From: Diplolepis rosae
Lineage: Eukaryota; Arthropoda; Insecta; Hymenoptera; Diplolepididae
Direction: 5' to 3'
Assembly (NCBI GenBank): GCA_030998225.1
Contig: JAPYXD010000680.1
Span: 11,904,001 to 11,968,000 of the forward strand
Length of the DNA: 64,000 nucleotides
The translations under genes were made by a program, and so were the position numbers. The notes under the pieces were generated by a model, which did not search any database, was not told the DNA's origin, and saw only the letters and a list, made by a program, of their open reading frames with translations. Below are positions 1 to 10,059 of the stretch, piece after piece; position 1 is the first letter of the stretch, and each line of letters opens with the position of its first letter.

Positions 1-50
1 CGAAACATTATGTCTCCATTTTTAATTTATCGATTGAACGATTTTTAAAG

Positions 51-83
51 TCTTGATAAGGACTGAAACTTCAGTCAAAACGT
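51..83 (+). ncRNA. Degenerate hammerhead-like motif (Penelope-like remnant)
   Basis: TTGATAAG is followed by a perfect 5-bp stem, GACTG and CAGTC, closing a 6-nt loop, and then AAAACG. This is the same order as the better copies in the window (CTGATGAG, stem, GAAACG). The first box has two changes and the last box one, so catalysis is unlikely. It is probably the remnant of an old Penelope-like 3' end. The stem sequence differs from the other copies yet still pairs. Confidence 0.35.
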
Positions 84-609
84 TGACTTATTGATAATAA
101 AAGAATTTTTATTTCGAAAAAGATCTTTTCAAAAAATACCAGAAAGGCTATTTTATTCAATATCATTAATAACATTTCTGGTTCAAAAGAAAAACGTCTG
201 ATAAACAGTAATTAAATCTTTGATATTCATACATAGTTTTGATATTTGCATTCCAGTTAAATAGCATATTGGTATTGTCATTCTTCTAATAAAAAATAAT
301 CTTTTTTTTCAAACAATAGTATTAATGCAATATCAAAATTTTATCAAAGATAAGCGCAAAACAATAAAAACCTTGCAAAATTCTTATAGTGAGATAAACA
401 TCTAATGTTTATAGCCAATTAAAATCTCAGGTTTGATGCTGGTCCCCAAATTCATCTTCAGCACGAGAAAATTTTTGAAGAACATTATGTCTATAATAAT
501 GGAACAGGACTTGTATCGACCCTTAGTATTAATATTCAAATATTGTTGATGTTCTTAGTTGGCTTTAGGGTCCAGGAAAAAATGTGACTCAAAGTTTCAT
601 ATTTTCAAA

Positions 610-641
610 CGTTTCGACTCAGATTGGAGTCCTCATCAGTG
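610..641 (-). ncRNA. Hammerhead-ribozyme-like core in Penelope-like 3' region
   Basis: On the minus strand the order is CTGATGAG, then GACTC with loop CAATCT and GAGTC, then GAAACG. That is the hammerhead core CUGAUGA, stem II, GAAA. Penelope-like elements are known to carry hammerhead motifs in their terminal repeats. The same block with the same flank (a TTGGCTTTAGGGTCC box nearby) recurs at 49549 and 62827. Stem III and the cleavage site are not clear by eye, and one G next to stem II may be unpaired, so self-cleavage is unproven. Confidence 0.6.
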
Positions 642-654
642 AGAATTTAATTCT

Positions 655-1740
655 ATAAAAATACAAAAGGAAGAGACTTAAAAAAATTGCACGTGTGACC
701 GATGAACATTGTAATAAGAAATGTTATAAAGAATTGCGAGTGTAAAATATAAAATTGGTCTAAATAACTAAATTTGCAAAAAAAAATTGAAACTATAACA
801 AACCAAAAATTTCTGTAAAAATACTAGCGGGAGAACATTAAAGGAATTGCACATGTGACGGATAAACATTGTGGAAAAATGATATAAATGATATTTAAAT
901 GTGAAAGTGTAAAATTAATCTAAATAACTAAATTTGCAAAAAAAATTGAAAAATGTAACCAAAAAAAATTTTTTCTATAAAAATACGAAGTGAAGAAACT
1001 TAAAGTTTAAGCGTGTGACGGGTAAACATTGTGGTAAAAACGGTCTAGATGAATTGAACATGTGGAAATATAAAATTGGTCTAAATAACCAAATTTACAA
1101 GAAAATAAACCTTAGCAAAGATTTTTTGAGTAAAAATTACTAAGGGGAGGGACTTTAAAACATAGAACGTGTGACGGATAAAAATTGTGGTAAAAACCGA
1201 TATAAACGAATTGTACATGTGATATACTATAAGAAATTGGTCTAAAACTAAATTTACAGATAATATTAAAAAACTGTGCAAGAAAATGTTTTCTAACAAA
1301 TCCAAAAAAATTTGCACTTGTGACGGATAACCAATGTAAAAAACCAATATAAATCTATTGCACATGTAAAAACTGTAAAACTGTAAAAATTGTTCTTAAA
1401 AACTAAATTCAATAAAATAAAAACAAGGACCAAAAATTCTAACAAAATTGTGAACTATCCGAATAAAATATGTCTGACAAAATTGTGAAATATCAAAATA
1501 AAATATCACCAAAAAAAAGGAAACTAACCTGTTATTTGTTTAAGTAAAAAACGATATTAATGAATTGCACATGTGATATACTATAAAGTTGGTCTAAACT
1601 AAAATTTCCAAAAAAAATAAACACTGTACAAAAACTTTTTTCTTATAAACATACAAAGAAAAGAGACTTAAAAAATTGCACGTGTGACGGATAAAAACTT
1701 GTGGAAAACGATATAAATATACCAAAAAACAAGAACTGAC
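655..1740. repeat. ~160-bp tandem array in Penelope-like 3' untranslated region
   Basis: Units are marked by a block like GCACGTGTGACGGATAAACA, seen near 689, 848, 1008, 1167, 1314 and 1676 (spacing about 159, 160, 159, 147, 362). Each is followed by a conserved TTGGTCTAAATAACTAAATT block. The 1381-1550 segment is divergent and carries its own short repeats. The same unit family reappears at 62.8-64 kb. The open frame across 1081-1365 on the minus strand is an artefact of the array. Confidence 0.75.
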
Positions 1741-2479
1741 CTGTTATATGATTAAGTAGACCGACATTGTTGGTGAAAAAATAATTGGAGTGACACAATC
1801 ACAAATATCCTTTTTTTTCTTTCTTTTATTGCGTCGCGAAAAGGGTGACCACATAATTTTTGTAAAAGTAAACCTATCCCTACGGATTTTTCTTCAAAAC
1901 TGAGTTGCATTTAGCAACAGACTTGGAAAAATCTTCGTAAAGTAAAGTGGAGGGTGAAGTTTTTTTCTTTGGAGAGTCTCGGTTAAAGGGAAAGGAGAAA
2001 AAAAGTGTAAATATGTCCACAAGATGACCAGGATGCTGTGACAAAAGAGGGGCATTGAAATTTGAGGCGAGTCGTAAACAGTCTGTATATAACTGAAAGA
2101 AATTTCTACCACAATCTACCGAAACATGTGACTGGGGGTCTTTTTTCCAGTCGTATTAATTAAGATTGAATTAAATACCTATATCTGGAAATTGTGAAAC
2201 TTGTAACAGAATTAATTCTATGTTTTTTATGGTTTGGAATGCAGATACAAAGGGTTAAATATTCTAATAAAACGTATATGGTATTATAACACATGTAAAA
2301 AAATTAACGTTTTTCGGGTAAAATTGAATTTAGTGTAGTTGTATATAACTGACATTTTTGTTAAAGATTTGTTGAAATTTTATAAAATTACCAACATTGT
2401 AAATTCTTTTTAAAAATTGACAAGAGATGTATATTTTTGAACTCGATAAAAAAATATGCATTTTTTGAAGAGGTTAAAG

Positions 2480-4450
2480 TTAATTGTTTAATAGGGGGAG
2501 GTAAAAAACAGATAAGTTTTCTGTGTCTGTTCTCTGATTAACAACATGAGATTTACTGGCTATATGAGTCATTTCCAGTATCATTCGTTTTTTATAATTT
2601 CTGGATCTGTCAACTATGTTTACTGCATTGAAATCGAATTTGTGGTCTTGGTTCCAGGCATGTTTAGTTAATGCAGTCCATTTATCAGGGGGATTGAAGA
2701 CATCTTTTTTGTGTTCAGTAATCCTGGTTTTTAAAGGACGTTTGGTTGTGCCTATGTAGGATGCCGTGCAACCTGTACAGGGGATGTTATAAACGACGTC
2801 AGCGGTATCTAGCTTTGAAATGTGATCTTTTGCTGATTTAAAAAAATTGGACAAGTTATTTTCATTACGCGGGGCAATTTTGATATTAAAGGGTTTGAGA
2901 ATACCTGAAAGTTTTTCAGAAAGCCCTTGTACATATGGTAAAGGAATATATTTAGGGTTTTGACCTGCGGGGTGTAAGTGTGTTGTTTGTGTGTTTGTGT
3001 TGCCTTTGGATGGATGGTGTGTGCAGGTATTCTTTTTGTGAAGATGGTTTATTCTGTTTTGTATAACGCGATTGATAAAATTGATCGGGTAATTGTTGTT
3101 GAGTAATATGGTTTTTATTTTTTGGATGTTTTCCTTGTGAAAAGTGATATGTGCTGAAGTGATGCCTCTGTCAACCAGATGGTTGATCACATTAATTTTG
3201 TAGCTCAGTAGATGATGTGAATAGAAATTTAGAAGTCGGCCCGAGCAAGTTGGTTTTTGGTACCAGTTAGACTTAATTTTTTTCCCCTCTCTGATAATGA
3301 GAACATCCAAAAAACAAATTTTTCCATCTGATTCCTCTTCTATTGTAAATTTTATTTTATGGTTGTAGCTGTTAAATGTGTTTAAAATTGTGTCAATTTC
3401 GTCAGTCGGTACTGCTATTATAATGTCATCAACATATCGAAAAAAGAAGGGTAGTTGAAAAGGTAAAGATGCAATACATTTCGTTTCTAAATCATCCATG
3501 GCTATATCAGCTGCAATGGGAGAAAGAGGGGAACCCATGGGAAAGCCAGATTTTTGTTTGTATGAGGTGTTATGAAAGTTAAAAGTGGAGTTAGATGAGC
3601 AAATTCTAAGTCCCTTTTCGAATTGGTACCAAGGCATTTTTGCATGTGGCTGAATTTTTGGCCATCTATCTTTGATGCCTTTGATAGCTATGCCAATTTG
3701 AACGTTGGTAAAAAGTGATACTGCATCTAACGAAATAATTTGATGGTTTAGTGGGACTTCGATATTTTTCATTTTCTCAATGAAATCGAAACTATTTTTA
3801 ATTCGTGAGATTGGGGGGGTTATATTATTTGAAATAATGTTGTTATAGAAAGATGCGAGGTTGTAAGTGGGGCTGCCACAGAAAGAGACAATGGGCCTAA
3901 GAGGAAAGTTTATTTTATGAATCTTTGGTAGACCATAGAATCTGGCTGGAAGTGGGTTGCTTGATTTTAAAGAGTTTGCTGTAATTTCACTAATGTAATT
4001 TTTATCTTTCCACAGTTTAATGACGTTGTTAACTTTATTGTGAATAGTGTTTGTGGGGTCTTTTTTCAGTGGTACGTAAGTCTTTTTGTCCAATAACATG
4101 AGTGTTGCCTCCTGGATATATTTATTTTTGTCCATGGCAACAGTAGTGTTACCCTTGTCAGCTTTCTTGACTAATATGTGGGGATTGTTTTTCAGGAAAG
4201 TTTTTGTGCATTTTGAATTGTGTATGACCTGTTTTTGAAAAAAATTAAGGGAGTTTTGTTTTTGGTTAGAGAAAGTTTTTAAACAGTTAACAAATTTTAA
4301 TCTTGCTTCGTTTTTGTCACATTCTTGGATTTTATGGATGTTTGATTCAAAATCTGCAATTAAATGCTTCGTAGGAAGTTTATAAGGGGAAAGGGGATAC
4401 CAAAGTTTTTTCCAAGACTTGCTCGGGCCGACTTCTAAATTTCTATTCAC
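2480..4450 (-). CDS. Penelope-like reverse transcriptase with GIY-YIG endonuclease (5'-truncated)
   Basis: This 656-codon frame copies RNA into DNA and nicks the target. It shows a pre-RT region (VKKADKGNTTVAM near residue 95), RT blocks YGLPKIHK, DAVSLFTNV (catalytic Asp near residue 242), GFPMGSPLSP and YVDD (about 339-342), then a C-terminal GIY-YIG nuclease from about residue 548, with YNIPC, ASYIGTTKRPLKTR and EHKK. Penelope proteins are usually longer, so the amino end is missing. The frame opens with GTG, and its first ~11 codons are antisense of the opposite inverted copy; true element sequence starts near 4416. No stop interrupts the domains, so enzyme activity is conceivable, but the lost 5' end probably prevents independent movement. 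Confidence 0.85.
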   Translation of the reverse strand: MNRNLEVGPSKSWKKLWYPLSPYKLPTKHLIADFESNIHKIQECDKNEARLKFVNCLKTFSNQKQNSLNFFQKQVIHNSKCTKTFLKNNPHILVKKADKGNTTVAMDKNKYIQEATLMLLDKKTYVPLKKDPTNTIHNKVNNVIKLWKDKNYISEITANSLKSSNPLPARFYGLPKIHKINFPLRPIVSFCGSPTYNLASFYNNIISNNITPPISRIKNSFDFIEKMKNIEVPLNHQIISLDAVSLFTNVQIGIAIKGIKDRWPKIQPHAKMPWYQFEKGLRICSSNSTFNFHNTSYKQKSGFPMGSPLSPIAADIAMDDLETKCIASLPFQLPFFFRYVDDIIIAVPTDEIDTILNTFNSYNHKIKFTIEEESDGKICFLDVLIIREGKKIKSNWYQKPTCSGRLLNFYSHHLLSYKINVINHLVDRGITSAHITFHKENIQKIKTILLNNNYPINFINRVIQNRINHLHKKNTCTHHPSKGNTNTQTTHLHPAGQNPKYIPLPYVQGLSEKLSGILKPFNIKIAPRNENNLSNFFKSAKDHISKLDTADVVYNIPCTGCTASYIGTTKRPLKTRITEHKKDVFNPPDKWTALTKHAWNQDHKFDFNAVNIVDRSRNYKKRMILEMTHIASKSHVVNQRTDTENLSVFYLPLLNN

Positions 4451-4476
4451 ATCATCTACTGAGCTACAAAATTAAT

Positions 4477-5187
4477 GTGATCAACCATCTGGTTGACAGA
4501 GGCATCACTTCAGCACATATCACTTTTCACAAGGAAAACATCCAAAAAATAAAAACCATATTACTCAACAACAATTACCCGATCAATTTTATCAATCGCG
4601 TTATACAAAACAGAATAAACCATCTTCACAAAAAGAATACCTGCACACACCATCCATCCAAAGGCAACACAAACACACAAACAACACACTTACACCCCGC
4701 AGGTCAAAACCCTAAATATATTCCTTTACCATATGTACAAGGGCTTTCTGAAAAACTTTCAGGTATTCTCAAACCCTTTAATATCAAAATTGCCCCGCGT
4801 AATGAAAATAACTTGTCCAATTTTTTTAAATCAGCAAAAGATCACATTTCAAAGCTAGATACCGCTGACGTCGTTTATAACATCCCCTGTACAGGTTGCA
4901 CGGCATCCTACATAGGCACAACCAAACGTCCTTTAAAAACCAGGATTACTGAACACAAAAAAGATGTCTTCAATCCCCCTGATAAATGGACTGCATTAAC
5001 TAAACATGCCTGGAACCAAGACCACAAATTCGATTTCAATGCAGTAAACATAGTTGACAGATCCAGAAATTATAAAAAACGAATGATACTGGAAATGACT
5101 CATATAGCCAGTAAATCTCATGTTGTTAATCAGAGAACGAGACACAGAAAACTTATCTGTTTTTTACCTCCCCTATTAAACAATTAA
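4477..5187 (+). pseudogene. Second, inverted Penelope-like copy: C-terminal half only
   Basis: The 236-codon frame repeats the carboxyl half of the neighbouring minus-strand protein almost residue for residue: the linker after the RT palm and the whole GIY-YIG domain (YIGTTKRPLKTR). It lacks the RT catalytic residues. Near its end two small indels shift and then restore the frame relative to the left copy, so the tail reads TRHRKLICFLPPLLNN where the left copy reads TDTENLSVFYLPLLNN. The homologous DNA starts earlier, at 4417, inside the codons for TCSGRLL. It is a truncated partner, not an independent gene. Confidence 0.85.
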
Positions 5188-6112
5188 CTTTAACCTTCTT
5201 CAAAAAATGCATATTTTTTTATCGAGTTCAAAAATATACATCTCTTGTCAATTTTTAAAAAGAATTTACAATGTTGGTAATTTTATAAAATTTCAACAAA
5301 TCTTTAACAAAAATGTCAGTTATATACAACTACACTAAATTCAATTTTACCCGAAAAACGTTAAATTTTTTTACATGTGTTATAATACCATATACGTTTT
5401 ATTAGAATATTTAACCCTTTGTATCTGCATTCCAAACCATAAAAAACATAGAATTAATTCTGTTACAAGTTTCACAATTTCCAGATATAGGTATTTAATT
5501 CAATCTTAATTAATACGACTGGAAAAAAGACCCCCAGTCACATGTTTCGGTAGATTGTGGTAGAAATTTCTTTCAGTTATATACAGACTGTTTACGACTC
5601 GCCTCAAATTTCAATGCCCCTCTTTTGTCACAGCATCCTGGTCATCTTGTGGACATATTTACACTTTTTTTCTCCTTTCCCTTTAACCGAGACTCTCCAA
5701 AGAAAAAAACTTCACCCTCCACTTTACTTTACGAAGATTTTTCCAAGTCTGTTGCTAAATGCAACTCAGTTTTGAAGAAAAATCCGTAGGGATAGGTTTA
5801 CTTTTACAAAAATTATGTGGTCACCCTGTTCGCGACGCAATAAAAGAAAGAAAAAAAGGATATTTGTGATTGTGTCACTCCAATTATTTTTTCACCAACA
5901 ATGTCGGTCTACTTAATCATATAACAGGTCAGTTCTTGTTTTTTGGTATATTTATATCGTTTTCCACAAGTTTTTATCCGTCACACGTGCAATTTTTTAA
6001 GTCTCTTTTCTTTGTATGTTTATAAGAAAAAAGTTTTTGTACAGTGTTTATTTTTTTTGGAAATTTTAGTTTAGACCAACTTTATAGTATATCACATGTG
6101 CAATTCATTAAT

Positions 6113-6238
6113 TCAGCTATTTTATTAGTTAGCACAGCAATTTTTTTTGTTGGTTTTACTATCTCAATTGTTATCACAAGAACTTGGGTAGTAACACCAA
6201 CAAAAAAAATTGCTGTGCTAACTAATAAAATAGCTGAG
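6113..6238. mobile_element. Short fold-back (MITE-like) element
   Basis: The arm CAGCTATTTTATTAGTTAGC and onward (6115-6155) is matched in inverse at 6197-6237, with about 40 bp between. It directly abuts the end of the right Penelope-like copy, so it either inserted there or marks the deletion point. The open frame 6044-6274 spanning it is a palindrome artefact. From 6239 to about 6630 I see only AT-rich DNA. Confidence 0.6.
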
Positions 6239-6634
6239 GCATATTTTACAAACCGAAGTAGTTGGTTTTACTAACCATTTTTTTTCAGTGATTTAGATCA
6301 AATGCCAAAGTTGTAGTGCAATTACATTCTACAATAATATAATAATAAATTATCATTTTTTTTCCATATTCACTGTAGCAGAATTTAAGGTATCATGCTG
6401 GTTTTCAAGGAGCAAAAGGAAAATAACGTTTTTATTTTCCTTGTACTTGTTTAAACTAAAGCGATTTATTTTATTTCTTACTACAATTTTGAAAAATCGT
6501 ATAATTTTACAATAAGAAAATTTGAATCAAGCAAAAATATACAAACAAATTCATATAGGTACAACAGTTAAAAATATTAGGGTACAAATATTTAATTATT
6601 CAGAAAATAAAATCGGTCGTGTCAATTTCTGGTA

Positions 6635-6645
6635 TTTATTTTATT
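6635..6645 (-). terminator. Polyadenylation signal of the cysteine-rich gene
   Basis: On the minus strand this reads AATAAAATAAA, two overlapping AATAAA hexamers, about 52 nt past the TGA of the exon at 6697-6773. Its position supports that exon as a true 3' end. Confidence 0.6.
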
Positions 6646-6696
6646 GAAGAAACAAAAATGACTCATAATCATCAATTGTTTCTGTTATCACCATTC

Positions 6697-6773
6697 TCAA
6701 TTAATAAGGCCACCTTCGCAAGGCGATAGAGGTAAACATTTAGTACACATAGCGTCATTGTATGTTTGGTAAT
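6697..6773 (-). CDS. Cysteine-rich small protein, terminal exon
   Basis: After a good acceptor (TTTTTTATTGCAG) the exon reads YQTYNDAMCTKC, LPLSPCEGGLIN, stop. It enters in phase 1, completing an Asn codon with the A left over from the exon at 7088-7193, which fits exactly. Three cysteines (CTKC and PC) continue the spacing of the upstream exons. A double AATAAA signal follows. No family recognised. The length, cysteine density and exon structure resemble a secreted disulfide-rich peptide, which is inference. It is too short to be noticed as an ORF. Confidence 0.6.
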
Positions 6774-7087
6774 CTGCAATAAAAAATATGCATTGCCAGG
6801 AACGTTCTCAAATTTTATATATTATTGTTTACGAAATTGTATAGCTTTTATATATCAATCTTAAAACAATACATTTTTGTAATAAATTAAATACGTTGAG
6901 GTTAATTAATTCACATCAATTGATTTCACGTAATTTTTAAATGATTTTCACAGTTAACTTAGATTGCAAACGTTGAACTTCATTACTTTCTTTCATACAG
7001 ATATACATCAATTTCCAAATTTCTTTTAAAATCGGAGCAATTAAAACATTAATTTTCAAAGTATCGAAATGACTAATTTATACTCAC

Positions 7088-7193
7088 TTGGCCTTTTAAA
7101 ACATGTTTTGGCACATTTTATAACATCATCCTTTCGAATCCAAAAATCATCTTGTCCACAGACATAATCGGCGCAGTCGTGATCTAATTTGGG
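7088..7193 (-). CDS. Cysteine-rich small protein, middle exon
   Basis: Flanked by a CTTCTACTTTTAG acceptor and a perfect GTGAGT donor, this 106-bp exon begins PKLDHDCADYVCGQDDFW and ends KCAKTCFKRP plus one base. It carries four cysteines (CX4C, then CX3C after 14 residues). Phase 0 in and phase 1 out agree with both neighbours. Codon choice is unlike the surrounding AT-rich DNA (GAC TGC GCC, GTC TGT GGA). Introns on either side are about 83 and 314 bp. Function unknown. Confidence 0.65.
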
Positions 7194-7276
7194 CTAAAAG
7201 TAGAAGTTTATTTTGCTGTTAAACAAGTTTAAAAAAATATTTGGGTAACGTTTAAAAAGAAAATTATTACTCTCAC

Positions 7277-7312
7277 CACGCAACTTTTATAGCAGTCCCA
7301 TTCCTTTGCATT
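7277..7312 (-). CDS. Cysteine-rich small protein, 36-bp micro-exon
   Basis: Acceptor TTTCTTTTGCAG, then twelve codons NAKEWDCYKSCV, then donor GTGAGA. It is phase 0 at both ends, matching the exon at 7088-7193. Joined, the three exons give a pattern C-X3-C-X7-C-X4-C-X14-C-X3-C-X13-C-X2-C-X5-C. The upstream exon, which should carry the start codon and signal peptide, is not resolved; a fold-back element and a MITE lie in what would be the first intron. Confidence 0.6.
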
Positions 7313-7734
7313 CTGCAAAAGAAATTTCTTTTAGTAAATCAATATTGACTACTGTCCAAAATTATAGAAACACTTCCTTTCCAGCAGTTGCTTGTATTCA
7401 ATAATTTTTTATAATATCAAGTACCAAATTATCTCTCTTAATAGCATTAAATATAATGAAATTTTACATGTGATAAGGATTGGCTGGAATAAATCTGTAC
7501 ACTTCATAAAAAAGAAGTCGCAAAAAACTTAAAATATAAGTCTTTCCTTGAAATTAGCTCGGAAAATAGCAGAAATTTTCCAAAGTTATTGGGATTGTTT
7601 AGAAGGTAAATTTTGTTAGCTTATCAAGATAATGTATCTTAAATTTGGATAAGTGATTAAAATACTACGGAAATGTACAATTGAGCCCCTGGAAAGCAAA
7701 ACCTCCTGAGCGCGCGGACTGGCATTTCCTAGTA

Positions 7735-8239
7735 GGCAAGTTTCAACCTGCTGAGTATTCTCCAAGGTTTTTTTCTGTTTTCACCTACTTTTTCGGGGAT
7801 GGTTTTAAATTTTATTGTTAAAATCTAAAAATGAATTTTTTCACACAAATCTGACTTGTATTTTATCATTATAATACATCATATTAAACATGAATTTCGT
7901 AGCATCGATATCTTTCTTAATCCTAAACTTACAAATTTTTGGCATGACGAAGACACATAATTACATTAAACAATTATTTTATTTAGTTATGTGTCGTCGT
8001 TATTACTGGAAATAATAAAACAGAAGTGTCATTGCTGAGTATTAAACTAGAAAAACATATAGCTAATACTATGCTGCATTCATGTAAATTATGTATAGAT
8101 TATTATACGAAATACAAGTCAGATTTGTGTGAAAAAATTCATTTTTAGATTTTAACAATAAAATTTAAAACCATCCCCGAAAAAGTAGATGAAAACAGAA
8201 AAAAACCTTGAAGAATACTCAGCAGGTTGAAACTTGCCA
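7735..8239. mobile_element. Fold-back element with ~130-bp terminal inverted repeats
   Basis: GGCAAGTTTCAACCTGCTGA and the next ~115 bp (7735-7868) are matched in inverse by 8110-8239. The centre holds no coding signal. It probably sits in the first intron of the cysteine-rich gene. Family not recognised. The stretch 7313-7734 holds nothing else I can support. Confidence 0.7.
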
Positions 8240-8333
8240 GCGCTCGTGCTCAAAGAATCAATATTTGATCTTTTGCACTATCTTTTTATAAAATTGCCAT
8301 ACTTTCTTCACCATATACTTTTTTTTTAAGCAT

Positions 8334-8609
8334 TACTCTCTAAATCTGAATCAGTCAAATGTTTACTGATTGAATCAGTGATTTGCCTTTTCACTGATTC
8401 ATCAGTGAAAAAATAATTTTCACTGTGAAATCAGTTAATTTTCACTTAATCGTCAGTGAAAAAAATATTTTTCACTGTCAAATTAGTCAATTTTCACTGA
8501 AATAATCAGTGGAATTTGACTGATTTACAGTAACCTCTTTTTAGCTATTTGAATCAGTCAAATCTCACTGATAATCAGTAGATTTTGACTGATTCAAATT
8601 TAGAGAGTA
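8334..8609. mobile_element. ACTGATT-rich fold-back MITE, copy 1
   Basis: Ends TACTCTCTAAAT and ATTTAGAGAGTA are inverted. The body alternates TCAGTGAAAA and its complement, so it can fold along its whole length. The same family is at 21393-21646 and 41341-41544, with a diverged relative at 59330-59608. No coding capacity. Confidence 0.75.
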
Positions 8610-8708
8610 CTAAGCAGAAGTTTATATATAAACTAAATCAGTAAGGACTTTTAATTATAGTAATATGTAAATTATAGTTCCATAGAAATACTATTATATT
8701 ACTATTAC

Positions 8709-8743
8709 TTGCATAGTAAAAAAATTGCAAGATTTACTTTCAT
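8709..8743 (-). CDS. Possible signal-peptide exon (MKVNLAIFLLC)
   Basis: ATGAAAGTAAATCTTGC begins a hydrophobic run MKVNLAIFLLC ending at a GTAATA donor-like site. A TCAGT initiator-like element lies about 23 bp upstream. It could start the cysteine-rich gene, but it leaves phase 2 while the next known exon (7277-7312) needs phase 0, so at least one more exon would be required. Speculative. Confidence 0.2.
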
Positions 8744-9025
8744 CTTGAACTAAAAAGTTTACTGATGTCAAAAATACGCGTTGGAGTCTTCACAGATTAG
8801 TGTACGCTATTGTGCAATTGTATTCGGGGTGAAACTCGCGGAACAACGTGAGATATGATTCAAACGAATGAAATAGTTTATTGAAATATTTTCTTTTACG
8901 TCTACTTAAAAGCATTTAAGTGAGACTTATTGCCGATTACATTATAAAATTAAGAATAAAATACGTTATAAATAAATCAATTTGTTTTAAATATCATTAC
9001 CAAAAGATAAATAATGAAAACTAAC

Positions 9026-9336
9026 CTGCTCAAAAACAGGAAAACTACCACGGCATGTTTAAATTTTTTGCTCAGCCCAGCTTTGCAAGAGCACTTTACG
9101 TCAATAATTTTGCCATTGGAGGATATTGATCCTTTTATTTCATGAGGATGATTTCTCAAATTAGAGGATTGCATAGAAAACGTAATAAATAATTTGTAAA
9201 CATTATCCTGCTGCTCACTCAATCGGCCACAAAACATGACGTACCCGGCATTCAAAACACTCTCACCTTCAATAAAATTTCGAGAAGAAGGTATCGACTT
9301 TGTGAATTGACATAATTCACTCAATGAAACTCTCAT
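9026..9336 (-). CDS. First exon encoding a degenerate SWIM-type zinc finger
   Basis: From an ATG at 9336 the exon reads MRVSLSELCQF onward for about 103 codons and ends ...FLFLSR at an AGCAG|GTTAGT donor. Near its end VKCSCKAGLSKKFKHAV matches the SWIM motif CxCx(n)CxH except that the third ligand is Phe. SWIM domains bind DNA or protein and are common in arthropod multi-copy, often transposon-linked genes (family knowledge). The frame runs past the donor to 8977 as intron. No downstream exon was found, so it may be a decaying copy. A TGACGTCA box lies about 105 bp upstream. Confidence 0.5.
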
Positions 9337-9440
9337 TTTTTCAAAAAAACTTTTTAAATTAAGAAAAAAGCAATTCTAGCCAGGCGTCTCGCCTTGATCT
9401 AACCTACTCTTCGCCAGCCATCTTGTTTTACGACGCCGCT

Positions 9441-9450
9441 GTGACGTCAC
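9441..9450. promoter_or_regulatory. CRE-like TGACGTCA palindrome upstream of SWIM exon
   Basis: GTGACGTCAC lies in a short GC-richer patch upstream of the minus-strand ATG at 9336, near an AAGATGGC-like element. The arrangement is promoter-like. Functional role is inference. Confidence 0.25.
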
Positions 9451-9789
9451 GACCACGGATCCCAATAGTTTAGTTTTATAATATTTGTTGAACATATGAA
9501 CAGGTATAACAAACATATTTTGACGATGACTTGAATTAATTATTTACGAGAGACTGGCAAGAACAATTCTAATGAACAATGAATTGCTTATGATCAATTG
9601 TGAGACATAGATACTTTTGATGCCTTTTTAAAGCGGAAAAAGTCGCATTATAATGAGAGGATATTCTTAAAATGGGAGGAATCAGTTCTGAAAATTAGAA
9701 TATTCCTCTTATAATACAAATGTGAAATTCAAATTTTATACAACCAAAGTAAATGATATATTATTTAACACATAGTTAATTTATAATTG

Positions 9790-9960
9790 AGGGCTTCCAT
9801 GCAAGAAGACTCAATTAGGCCCTGATAAGGTTGCCTTATTTTATTTACGGCCCGAATAAGGAACTCCTGTCAGGCCCTGATGGTGTTTCGTCACGCTCGG
9901 CATGAATAGGGCCGTACGTGACCAACCTTAGACGGTCCGTATCAGGTAACCTTTCTTGTA
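9790..9960. repeat. GGCCCTGATAAGG-rich imperfect repeat
   Basis: TTAGGCCCTGATAAGG, CAGGCCCTGATGG, TAGGGCCGTACG and GGTCCGTATCAGG recur in both orientations over about 170 bp. Related blocks appear at 10190-10230 and 10680-10740. They look like ends of a degraded TIR element or a small inverted-repeat cluster. No coding signal. Confidence 0.35.
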
Positions 9961-10059
9961 CAAATATTATATAATTGTAATATGTTTATGTTAAGATATT
10001 TAAGTACACAATGATACATTATTTGTAATTGCACGCTTAAATTAAAGATTTCATATTCG

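Larger units (their letters stand above)
543..6112 (-). mobile_element. Penelope-like retroelement, inverted composite of two 5'-truncated copies
   Basis: One minus-strand copy (about 4416 down to 543) joins head-to-head with a shorter plus-strand copy (4417-6112). The inverted arms are 1556-3250 and 4417-6112, about 1.7 kb each, differing by only a few substitutions and 1-bp indels, so the insertion is young. The spacer 3251-4416 holds the amino half of the reverse transcriptase, present only in the left copy. The left copy's 3' side carries a tandem array and a hammerhead-like motif. Inverted, truncated partial tandems are known for Penelope-like elements (established knowledge). The right copy stops abruptly at a small fold-back element. 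Confidence 0.85.

Noticed and set aside
1081..1365. 94-codon minus ORF
   Set aside because: Lies wholly in the Penelope-like tandem array; homologous units do not keep the frame.
1894..2112. 72-codon frame also present inverted at 5557-5775
   Set aside because: It is the same 3' untranslated sequence in the two arms of the element; identical only because the arms are.
6044..6274. 76-codon plus ORF
   Set aside because: Spans the end of the Penelope-like copy and a palindromic MITE; an artefact of the fold-back.
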